The notes under the pieces: generated by a model | What the model saw: only the letters and a program-made list of their open reading frames with translations | Database searches by the model: none | What the model was told of the DNA's origin: nothing | Assembly (NCBI GenBank): GCA_037441765.1 | Contig: JBBIRM010000151.1 | Location: 1 to 7,283, forward strand | Direction of reading: 5' to 3' | Origin: JBBIRM01 sp037441765 | GTDB taxonomy: Bacteria > Desulfobacterota > BSN033 > UBA1163 | Length of the DNA: 7,283 nucleotides | In this document: in pieces, positions 1-5,879 of the stretch | Numbering within the stretch: position 1 is the stretch's first letter | Layout of the letters: each line of letters opens with the position of its first letter | Position numbers and translations under genes: made by a program

Positions 1-2
1 AA

Positions 3-50
3 AATTGGCTGCTTGACCAATTCATAGCCGCCAAAAAGGTGCAAAACTAG
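3..50 (+). CDS. Possible C-terminal tail of a convergent plus-strand gene (partial)
   Basis: One plus-strand frame is open from the left edge to a TAG at 48-50 and encodes NWLLDQFIAAKKVQN. The other two plus frames close earlier. The peptide has ordinary protein composition, and a hairpin follows 9 bases after the stop, as expected at a gene end. Fifteen codons are too few to identify a family, and an open frame of this length can occur by chance. The reading is inference only; if real, the gene converges on the minus-strand operon. Confidence 0.25.
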   Translation, partial: NWLLDQFIAAKKVQN

Positions 51-59
51 AGTAACTTT

Positions 60-92
60 TATACTCATATATACCTATTGAGGTAGAGTATA
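60..92 (+). terminator. Bulged hairpin, possible terminator of the upstream plus-strand gene
   Basis: TATACTC at 60-66 pairs perfectly with GAGTATA at 86-92. Inside it, TACCT at 72-76 pairs with AGGTA at 81-85 around an ATTG loop. This gives 12 base pairs with a single 5-nt bulge (ATATA, 67-71). On the plus strand it is followed by TATTTTA, a weak U-rich tail. The stem is AT-rich, so its strength as a terminator is doubtful. It could serve the possible plus-strand gene ending at 50 or act as a second stop for the operon. Confidence 0.35.
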
Positions 93-110
93 TATTTTAA
101 AATGAGGCGT

Positions 111-140
111 AAATAAATAAAAATTGGCAAAGCCAAGTTT
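111..140 (-). terminator. Probable intrinsic terminator of the operon
   Basis: Read on the minus strand, TTGGC-TTT-GCCAA forms a 5-bp stem with a 3-nt loop (plus-strand 124-136) and is followed directly by TTTTTATTTATTT (plus-strand 123-111). Beyond one mismatch, three more A-T pairs extend the stem. It lies about 65 bases after the stop of the last gene, in the right orientation to end the seven-gene transcript. The stem is short, so termination may be incomplete. Confidence 0.6.
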
Positions 141-202
141 AAGCAAAAATTTAATACCTATCGCCTTCAAGGTGAAATTAGTTTAAAGGGAAAGTAGTGA
201 TC

Positions 203-1006
203 CTAATTTTGAGAAGGATTTTTCTTTTTTTTTAGAGATTTCATCTGTTCTAATAGATTGCTAAGGGCCGATCGATGCTCTTCTGTCTTAACACAGTCAA
301 GAAAGACCATTGCCTCATGCTGGATGACCTGCTCCAGGGTTGAGTGCATTCCATGACGGAGAAGTTCTTTCGATTTCTGAATGGCATAAAAGGGCATGGA
401 GGCAATTTGTTTGGCCATTTTTTTAGCTTCTGGTATAAGTCGATGAGATGGAAACACTTTATTTACTATTCCCATTTCCAATGCCTCACGTGCATCAAAG
501 GGCCTTGCAGTAAAAATGAGTTCAGCAGATTTACTGTAGCCAATCAATTTAGGAAGAAAATAAGTGCTACAAAATTCAGGGGTAACCCCTATCCGGGCAA
601 AGGCGCAGCTAAATTTAGCCTTTTCCGAGGCAAGCCGAATATCACAGGTCAGGGTCACCGTAAATCCAAAACCATAGGCTGGCCCATTGATGGCTGCAAT
701 GAGGGGCTTCGTGTATTGGATAAAGGCCCTCGGAAACTCGATAGAGCCGAAACTTGTTTTCTTTTTATGATCTTTATCCTCCCTCTGAAACTCAACAAAC
801 CTGTTAAGATCGGCACCTGCACAAAAACCTCTACCCCGGCCTGTAAGGATCATTACTCGAATATGATCGTCCTTTTCGGTCTCTCTCAGAGCCTGGATCA
901 ACTCATTTTTCATCGTTTCATTAAGGGCATTTAGAACCTCAGGTCGGTTCAGGTAAAGCAAAACAATTCCATCTTCTTTGATTAATTCAATGGTTTTGAA
1001 TTTCAT
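203..1006 (-). CDS. Crotonase-fold enoyl-CoA hydratase/isomerase, closest in motif to delta3,delta2-enoyl-CoA isomerases
   Basis: This 267-residue protein has normal length for a single-domain crotonase and acts on an acyl-CoA thioester in the cytoplasm. Family marks are the N-terminal LNRPEVLNAL (19-28), the oxyanion-hole segment FCAGADL (61-67), and NGPAYGFG (107-114) followed by CDIRLAS. The two glutamates that classical hydratases use are replaced: their aligned positions are Thr116 and Phe136. Instead Glu144 in GVTPEFCSTYFLPKLIG sits where peroxisomal Eci-type isomerases carry their catalytic acid (IGYSKSAELIF also resembles human ECI2, from memory). Isomerisation or another crotonase reaction is therefore likelier than plain hydration. 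In the operon it holds the place that CaiD has in the cai system. The start ATG has GGAG 7 nt upstream, just past the fixX stop. The C-terminus is lysine-rich (KSLKKKKNPSQN), encoded by an A9 tract. Confidence 0.87.
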   Translation of the reverse strand: MKFKTIELIKEDGIVLLYLNRPEVLNALNETMKNELIQALRETEKDDHIRVMILTGRGRGFCAGADLNRFVEFQREDKDHKKKTSFGSIEFPRAFIQYTKPLIAAINGPAYGFGFTVTLTCDIRLASEKAKFSCAFARIGVTPEFCSTYFLPKLIGYSKSAELIFTARPFDAREALEMGIVNKVFPSHRLIPEAKKMAKQIASMPFYAIQKSKELLRHGMHSTLEQVIQHEAMVFLDCVKTEEHRSALSNLLEQMKSLKKKKNPSQN

Positions 1007-1018
1007 GATTTTTCTCCA

Positions 1019-1291
1019 TTATCCATATCTATATTGAACACCAAAGCCGCTCCGTGGGTAACGCCACTTTACAGAACCATAGATACAGGCCACCATGCAT
1101 GTACCACATTCAAGACAACCAGTAAATTCAACCACCATCTCACCCTTCTCATTGAGGGAATAGAGGTTTGCCGGACAGGCATAGATACAGTATCTTTCCT
1201 TACAGGTTTGACAGATTTTTTGATCGAGAGAGATATGGCTCTCCTTGTCATTTTTAAAGGCATCCAAGGCAAGTTTTTCAGTAACCTTCAT
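1019..1291 (-). CDS. fixX: FixX-type ferredoxin-like protein, partner of FixC
   Basis: This 90-residue small iron-sulfur protein would pass electrons within the FixC/FixX complex, whose fused eukaryotic counterpart is ETF:ubiquinone oxidoreductase. The C-terminal half is diagnostic: GCLECGTC (58-65) and the ending YPRSGFGVQYRYG nearly match E. coli FixX (YPRGTFGVEFRYG). The cysteines are C27, C30, C35 and C39 (followed by Pro), then C59, C62, C65 and C69. C59/C62/C65 with C39 would bind the canonical [4Fe-4S] cluster. The other four (C27, C30, C35, C69) could hold a second cluster, which E. coli FixX as I recall it cannot. The start has GGAGG 4 nt upstream. It lies 43 bp after fixC and 12 bp before the crotonase, so it is almost certainly co-transcribed. 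Confidence 0.93.
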   Translation of the reverse strand: MKVTEKLALDAFKNDKESHISLDQKICQTCKERYCIYACPANLYSLNEKGEMVVEFTGCLECGTCMVACIYGSVKWRYPRSGFGVQYRYG

Positions 1292-1334
1292 CAGGCCTCC
1301 AGTTTGAATTTTGAGATTTGAAATTTTGTATCCA

Positions 1335-2624
1335 TTAAATTTTCCTAAATTGTAACCAATCTTTTAGGGTCTGCAGATTAAAAAAATTTTTTTTCAATTC
1401 GGTCATTTTGGTTTTATAAATTCCTTCTTTGGGTTTTTCGTCAACCCACATCACTTTTTCAAAGATATCAGAGATGATCTGAGGATAGTGATTAAAGAGC
1501 CTTTCATTATTAAGAACCATAGAGGTATATCGGAAGGTATTCATCTCTTTGAGGATAAAACTTTCATTAAGAAGTTTCTCATAATGTGATAAGGTTGAGG
1601 CTGAAAAATCATTTTTTGCCTTAGCCATTTTTATCGTCCTTCCAGCCAGAACCCCTGAAACCATGGCATATTCCATGCCCCTGACCGTCACCAGCATGTT
1701 TATCCCGAGGCCTGCTGCATCGCCTGTAAGTAACATTCCATCTGTATAGAATTTAGGGATTGTGTGAATTCCACCTTCAGTAATAAGATGGGCGGAATAT
1801 TCGACGACCTCTCCCCCCTTGATCAGGTTTTTTATCTCAGGCCTTTCTTTAAACTGATCCAGTAATTTATAGACTTCCTCGCGGGGTTCTTTCTGATTGA
1901 GGGAGTGAATCCCTACCACCAATCCCAGAGAAAGGCTCTGTTGATTGGTATAGAGGAAGCCTCCTCCCATCACTCCTCTGGTAAGTGTTCCTAAAAAAAG
2001 TTGGGCGGCCCCTTCATTTCTTTCGAGTCGGAATCTATCTTCGATGATTTTTGAATCAAGGGCGATTACCTCCTTAAAACCGAGAGCAACATTTTGAGGC
2101 CGAAGGGGTTTCCTAAGCCCTGCTTTTTCTGCCATAAAGGAGAGGATGCCATCGGCTGCAACCACACAATCTGCCCCAATCTCCTCACCATCGGTTTTAA
2201 CCCCTATGATTTTTTCACCATCTTTGATTAGATCGTCTACATTCTTTTGGGGGATGACAAAGACCCCTTTTTCTGAGACAAGGTCAGCAAACCACCGGTC
2301 AAATTTTGCCCTGAGAATCGTGTAGCTTGGATAAGGCTCTTGGTTGAATCGGTTGCTGTAGAGTTCAAAGGTGGTGGAGTTATCTCTACCCATAAAGGTA
2401 AGGATTTCTTTGACCACATGTCTTTCTAAGGGGGCATCTTTCCAGATGTCAGGAAGGAAGGGGAGAAGAGGGCGAAGATAGATTCTCCCGCCTGTTACAT
2501 TCTTGCTACCGGAGAAATCCCCCCGCTCCAGGACGAGGATGGTCATCCCTGAATTGGCAAGTTCATAGGCACAGGAGAGCCCTGCTAATCCACCTCCAAC
2601 AATGATGACGTCGACTTTTTCCAT
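1335..2624 (-). CDS. fixC: FixC-type flavoprotein, ETF:quinone oxidoreductase family
   Basis: This 429-residue FAD-dependent oxidoreductase is nearly the same length as E. coli FixC (428). It is expected to take electrons from, or give them to, the ETF and exchange them with the membrane quinone pool through FixX. The N-terminal Rossmann motif VIIVGGGLAG (6-15) is followed by an acidic ribose-binding residue in LVLERG (about 30-35). The FixC signature GSKNVTGGRIY follows at about 39-49. AADGILS (about 155-161), MGGGFLYTN, VEYSAHL, and the second FAD-binding motif LLTGDAAGLGINM followed by VRGMEYA match the family along its length. No transmembrane helix is apparent; binding would be peripheral. 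The start is set by the Rossmann fold, but no clear SD precedes it: the leader is AT-rich (TTATTAAATAAA). A 94-bp spacer separates it from etfA, so its translation may be set separately. Confidence 0.94.
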   Translation of the reverse strand: MEKVDVIIVGGGLAGLSCAYELANSGMTILVLERGDFSGSKNVTGGRIYLRPLLPFLPDIWKDAPLERHVVKEILTFMGRDNSTTFELYSNRFNQEPYPSYTILRAKFDRWFADLVSEKGVFVIPQKNVDDLIKDGEKIIGVKTDGEEIGADCVVAADGILSFMAEKAGLRKPLRPQNVALGFKEVIALDSKIIEDRFRLERNEGAAQLFLGTLTRGVMGGGFLYTNQQSLSLGLVVGIHSLNQKEPREEVYKLLDQFKERPEIKNLIKGGEVVEYSAHLITEGGIHTIPKFYTDGMLLTGDAAGLGINMLVTVRGMEYAMVSGVLAGRTIKMAKAKNDFSASTLSHYEKLLNESFILKEMNTFRYTSMVLNNERLFNHYPQIISDIFEKVMWVDEKPKEGIYKTKMTELKKNFFNLQTLKDWLQFRKI

Positions 2625-2658
2625 TTTATTTAATAAGCAGAGGGCGTTGGGCCAAGAG

Positions 2659-2674
2659 CAAATTGGAAAATTTG
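2659..2674 (-). repeat. Small perfect hairpin in the etfA-fixC spacer
   Basis: CAAATT at 2659-2664 and AATTTG at 2669-2674 form a 6-bp perfect inverted repeat with a 4-nt loop (GGAA on plus, TTCC on the transcribed minus strand). No U-run follows on the minus strand, so it is not a classical terminator. It sits 35 bp upstream of the fixC start, which lacks a visible SD. The 94-bp spacer also holds TTGGGCCAA at 2648-2656 and ACCGGT, both short palindromes of unknown meaning. Confidence 0.35.
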
Positions 2675-2718
2675 ATACCGGTTTTTAAAGTTTGGTTTTT
2701 TTTACATCCTCCATGCCT

Positions 2719-3711
2719 TTATGCGCCTTCTGCGAGGACTTTTTTAAACTCTTCTGTTAATGCTGGCACAACCTGAAAGAGATCTCCAACAATTCCGTAA
2801 TCGGCGTAGTTAAATATGAGTGCATTTGGGTCGGTATCCACAGCAACAACCGTTTTACAAGTCCCAATTCCAAGGACATGATGGATCGCCCCTGATATCC
2901 CAAAGGCCATATAGAGTTTTGCAGAGATGTTCTTTCCGCTCTTTCCAATTTGGTCCTTTTGATCCCTCCATCCTTCATCGACAACGGCTCGAGTTGTTCC
3001 CACAGATGCGTTCAAGACATCGGCCAACTCTTCGAGGATTTTAAAATTTTCTGCTGACTTAATCCCCCTTCCACCAGCCACTACGATATCTGCCTCTGAG
3101 ATATCCAACTTCTCTCCACCTACCTTCTCCATTCCAAGAACCTTCTTTTTCAATAGGCTGTGGTTTGTCTGGAATGGTACTGAAATCACCTGGGCAGATT
3201 TATTGAGTTCTTGATCTACGATAAACGTATTATTCCTCACAGTTGCCATCTGGGGTCGATCCTCTGAAAAAGAGATCTCTGCAAAGACCTTCCCTCCATA
3301 GATAGGGCGAATGGCAGTCAGCCTTCCATCCTCTCCCATCGATAAGTCAGTGCAGTCAGGCACATAACCTGTTCGAAGATGCATGGCCAACCTCGGGAAA
3401 AGGTCCTTTCCTGTGGATGTGGCTCCACCTAAAAGGATAGAAGGCCTGTGTTCATTAATTAAAGAGGCGATACTGGGAAGATAGGCGTCGGAAGTATAGA
3501 ATGTAAGGGCAGGGTCTTCGATCAGGAAGATCTTGTCAGCAAAAGTCATAAGACTCTTTACTGCTTCTTGAAGGTTGTTTCCTAAAAGAATGGTTGCAAC
3601 CTGGCCCCCTGTTTTTTTTGAAAATTGAGCCGAGGCAGATAAAAGTTCATATGTTATTTTTTTTACTTTTCCATCCTTATGTTCTGCAAGAACCCAGATT
3701 TCATTGGACAT
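2719..3711 (-). CDS. etfA: Electron transfer flavoprotein alpha subunit (FixB-like)
   Basis: This 330-residue subunit pairs with EtfB to form a soluble FAD heterodimer that carries electrons between the ACAD and FixC/FixX. The N-terminal domain starts IWVLAEHKDGKVKKITYELL. The C-terminal FAD domain carries the family motifs: VVAGGRGIKS (about 210-219), VGTTRAVVDEGW (237-248), QIGKSGKNISAKLYMAFGISGAIHHVLGI (about 254-282, the alpha-FAD loop) and VAVDTDPNALIFNYADYGIVGDLFQVVP (289-316). The length is typical of single EtfA/FixB, with no fused ferredoxin domain. The ATG has AAAGGAAG about 4 nt upstream. It lies 33 bp after etfB, the usual B-A order. The family is certain; whether this ETF bifurcates cannot be decided by eye. 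Confidence 0.95.
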   Translation of the reverse strand: MSNEIWVLAEHKDGKVKKITYELLSASAQFSKKTGGQVATILLGNNLQEAVKSLMTFADKIFLIEDPALTFYTSDAYLPSIASLINEHRPSILLGGATSTGKDLFPRLAMHLRTGYVPDCTDLSMGEDGRLTAIRPIYGGKVFAEISFSEDRPQMATVRNNTFIVDQELNKSAQVISVPFQTNHSLLKKKVLGMEKVGGEKLDISEADIVVAGGRGIKSAENFKILEELADVLNASVGTTRAVVDEGWRDQKDQIGKSGKNISAKLYMAFGISGAIHHVLGIGTCKTVVAVDTDPNALIFNYADYGIVGDLFQVVPALTEEFKKVLAEGA

Positions 3712-3744
3712 AGTGCTTCCTTTCAGGGATATTTGGCATTGAGC

Positions 3745-4527
3745 TTATATTACTTTTGCTTCTTCTCTGAGAAGTTTAACCAATACCTTTACATTTTCTG
3801 GAAAATCGTCTTTAATGATTCGGACGGGTGGCCGTTTGGGTGGAGGAAAATATCTATTCAATTTTATCTTGGCTGAATGAGGTCCTACATCGGTTGTGGT
3901 CAATCCAATAGCAGAAAGGTCCACCTTTTTAATTTGGGCCTTCATCGCCTTCATCACATTCATCACTTGTGGAATACGTGGAGTATAAAGGCCTTTCTGA
4001 CAAGTGAAAAGGGCTGGAAGGGGGCAGGAGAGGGTCTCTTTTCCTCCCTCCACTTCACGGGTCACTTTTGCCCCTTTCTTCGGATCCTCAATCTCAAGAC
4101 CAATTATTGAATTCACATGGGGGATACCCAGTAACTCTGCCACCGAAGGTCCAACGATCCCTGCATCATCATCCATTGCCTGTCTGCCTGCAAGAATAAG
4201 ATCGAAGGGTTTATCTTTGAGATAGGTGGCCAAAACTTTTGCAATTGAAAAAGGGTCTGATCCCTCAAGGGCAGGATCTGAAAATTGGAGAGCATCATCC
4301 GCTCCCATTGAAATCCCCCTTCTCAGGGCGTCTACCCTCCGGTTGTCAACTGTTAAAACAGTTACCTTCCCCCCAAACTTCTCTTTCAACCTCAGAGCGG
4401 CCTCAATAGCCACCTCATCAAAAAAATTAGTGAAGTATTTATTTTCGATCTCCAGTTCAGAGTCCGTTTTTACTTTAACCATCGCCTCTGGGTCGGGGAC
4501 CTGCTTGACCAGGACATAGATTTCCAT
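3745..4527 (-). CDS. etfB: Electron transfer flavoprotein beta subunit (FixA-like)
   Basis: This 260-residue beta subunit of the ETF heterodimer binds AMP in ordinary ETFs, or a second, bifurcating FAD in FixA-like ones. Family marks are MEIYVLVKQVPDPEA at the start, FFDEVAIEAALRLKEK (35-50), ALRRGISMGADDA (67-79), the nucleotide-binding loop GRQAMDDDAGIVGP (114-127), and the signature LYTPRIPQVMNVMKAMKAQI (180-199). The start is the ATG at 4527, with GGGGG 5 nt upstream and the canonical N-terminus. A TTG nine codons further upstream is in frame but has no matching SD. The first flavoprotein gene after the ACAD, it fits the ACAD-ETF pairing of caffeyl-CoA reductase, butyryl-CoA dehydrogenase/ETF and Cai/Fix systems. 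Confidence 0.95.
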   Translation of the reverse strand: MEIYVLVKQVPDPEAMVKVKTDSELEIENKYFTNFFDEVAIEAALRLKEKFGGKVTVLTVDNRRVDALRRGISMGADDALQFSDPALEGSDPFSIAKVLATYLKDKPFDLILAGRQAMDDDAGIVGPSVAELLGIPHVNSIIGLEIEDPKKGAKVTREVEGGKETLSCPLPALFTCQKGLYTPRIPQVMNVMKAMKAQIKKVDLSAIGLTTTDVGPHSAKIKLNRYFPPPKRPPVRIIKDDFPENVKVLVKLLREEAKVI

Positions 4528-4626
4528 CTCAACCCCCAAATCGTAAATTACCAAACATCAAGCACTAATAATCAAATAATTTCCAATTAGCAAATTCGAA
4601 TAACCAAACTTTTGAATCTCGGTTAT
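4528..4626 (-). repeat. AT-rich spacer with degenerate TTTGG/AATTTG-type repeats between the ACAD gene and etfB
   Basis: This 99-bp spacer is strongly AT-rich and built from related short words. TACCAAAC at 4549-4556 recurs as TAACCAAAC at 4601-4609, and CAAATAATTT and CAAATTCG lie between. AATAACC (4599-4605) is the inverse of GGTTATT (4621-4627, which overlaps the ACAD stop), giving a weak 7-bp hairpin with a 15-nt loop. No U-tract typical of a terminator and no convincing internal promoter were seen. Apart from the etfB ribosome binding site (GGGGG at 4533-4537), no functional element can be assigned. Confidence 0.4.
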
Positions 4627-5787
4627 TTAATCTTTACAAAAAACTCTTCCCAGATAATCGCAGAGCACTTCGTGGGTTCCGCCACCGTAGAGTAAGAATT
4701 TTGCGTCCCTCCAGAATCTCTGGACAGGATATTCAGTGCAAAATGCATTTCCTCCATAAATTCTCATCGCCTCTTCAACAGCATACATGCACATCTCAGT
4801 GGCGTGATACTTGGCCAACATGCATTCATTGATGCAGGGGATTTTATTTTGAATCATCCAGGCACATCTGTAGAGGAAGGTCCTCGAGGCTTCATACCAG
4901 GCCCAGAATTTTGCAAACTTTTCCCTGATCAGTTGGTATTTACTGATAGGATTTCCAAAGGCGATTCGGTTATTGGCATACTGTCGGGCATCTTCCATGG
5001 CCTCCTTGGCAATTGCCAGGGCACTCATACCAGTCATAACGCGAACTTCGTTAAGGATCTCTCCAGCATATTGAACCCCCTTCCCAATCTCCTCGCCCAA
5101 GAAATTCTCATCTGGGACAAAGACATTATCAAAAACCAACTCCCCTGTTACCGAACATCGGGAGCCTAATTTATGGAGCCTCTGCCCGGATACGAAGCCA
5201 TCTCGATTCTCCGACTTCCTTTCGACCAGAAAAAAATTGAGTCCCTTAAGGCCCAATTTTGTGTCTATGGTTGCCATCACGGTGGCGAAGTCGGCAATAG
5301 GACCATTGGTAATCCATTGTTTCCTTCCAGTAATCCTCCAGCCTCCATCTACTTTAGTGGCCAATGTTCTGGTTCCTCCAAGATCGGAGCCGGATTGATC
5401 CTCTGTAAAACAGATGGTTCCAATCTTTTCTCCCTTGATGGCAGGAACAAGAATCCTCTGTTTGATTTCTTCATTTCCAAAACGACCGATGAAGTAAGTT
5501 CCCATAAGGATTTGCATGGTCACTGCCATGAAGAATCCACAGGAGCCTCGAGCCAACTCTTCATAGAAGATCATCTGGGTAATGGTGTCCGTACCCATTC
5601 CGCCGTATTTCTCTTCATGCCTTAGCCCGAGATACCCAAGGGAGGCAAATTCCTTCCAGAGATCCCAGGGGAATTCCTCCTTTTCATCCAATTCCTTTAC
5701 CCTTGGCATAATCATCCGATTAACTGTATCTCGTATGGTCTGCCTGAAAAATTCTTGTTCCTCTGTAAATGTGAAATCGAGGGCCAT
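4627..5787 (-). CDS. Acyl-CoA dehydrogenase family flavoprotein with the canonical catalytic Glu replaced (CaiA-like active site)
   Basis: This 386-residue ACAD has the full three-part fold of the family. It would oxidise a saturated acyl-CoA or reduce a 2-enoyl-CoA with the adjacent ETF as electron partner. The helical N-domain contains LGLRHEEKYGGMG (about 53-65). The FAD/substrate beta-domain has CFTEDQSGSDLGG (126-138) and WITNG (158-162). The C-terminal helical domain has NNRIAFGNPISKYQLIREKFA (272-292), MRIYGGNAFCTEYPVQRFWRDAK (341-363) and YGGGTHEV. Aligned without gaps to MCAD, the catalytic Glu of YEGT falls on Gly369. E. coli CaiA has Gly at the same place (SGGSDEM, from memory) and also shares RFWRD. 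Glu247, in ILNEVRV, lies one residue before the alternative Glu site of isovaleryl-CoA dehydrogenase. The start ATG has AAAGGAG 6 nt upstream. A CaiA-like reductase role is likely but not proven. Confidence 0.93.
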   Translation of the reverse strand: MALDFTFTEEQEFFRQTIRDTVNRMIMPRVKELDEKEEFPWDLWKEFASLGYLGLRHEEKYGGMGTDTITQMIFYEELARGSCGFFMAVTMQILMGTYFIGRFGNEEIKQRILVPAIKGEKIGTICFTEDQSGSDLGGTRTLATKVDGGWRITGRKQWITNGPIADFATVMATIDTKLGLKGLNFFLVERKSENRDGFVSGQRLHKLGSRCSVTGELVFDNVFVPDENFLGEEIGKGVQYAGEILNEVRVMTGMSALAIAKEAMEDARQYANNRIAFGNPISKYQLIREKFAKFWAWYEASRTFLYRCAWMIQNKIPCINECMLAKYHATEMCMYAVEEAMRIYGGNAFCTEYPVQRFWRDAKFLLYGGGTHEVLCDYLGRVFCKD

Positions 5788-5809
5788 AGATTGCTCCTTT
5801 CATCGTGAC

Positions 5810-5879
5810 AGTTCGGAGTGATCGGTTCATAGCAAAGATTATTTTTAGAACTCCGAACTACCAATTCCTATCTATGAAC
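5810..5879 (-). repeat. Two interleaved inverted repeats in the CoA-transferase/ACAD spacer
   Basis: AGTTCGGAGT at 5810-5819 is a perfect 10-bp inverse of ACTCCGAACT at 5850-5859. GTTCATAG at 5825-5832 is a perfect 8-bp inverse of CTATGAAC at 5872-5879. The arms alternate A-B-A'-B', so the stems either exclude each other or form an H-type pseudoknot. In the transcript the structure starts at the CoA-transferase stop codon and ends about 10 nt before the ACAD SD (5794-5800). It could modulate translation or mRNA stability, or be a remnant of a dispersed intergenic repeat. The pairing is visible directly; any function is inference. Confidence 0.55.

Noticed and set aside
3..22. Inverted repeat AATTGG (3-8) / CCAATT (17-22)
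   Set aside because: A 6-bp stem with an 8-nt loop and no U-run, probably within the end of a coding frame; not distinguishable from chance.
344..934. Plus-strand open frame of 196 codons antisense to the crotonase gene
   Set aside because: It overlaps a gene with clear family motifs, shows no recognisable domain, has an odd composition rich in Lys, Phe and Cys, and has no ribosome binding site.
4528..4554. N-terminal extension of EtfB from a TTG at 4554
   Set aside because: EtfB proteins begin with the (M)xxxVLVKQVPD pattern, and GGGGG is placed correctly for the ATG at 4527.
5173..5625. Plus-strand open frame of 150 codons antisense to the ACAD gene
   Set aside because: It lies wholly inside the conserved ACAD coding region and has no family signature; a shadow frame.
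5833..5866. Internal promoter before the ACAD gene (TTGGTA, 17 nt, TAATCT on minus)
   Set aside because: Matches to consensus are poor (4 of 6 and 3 of 6) in AT-rich DNA, where such pairs are common.
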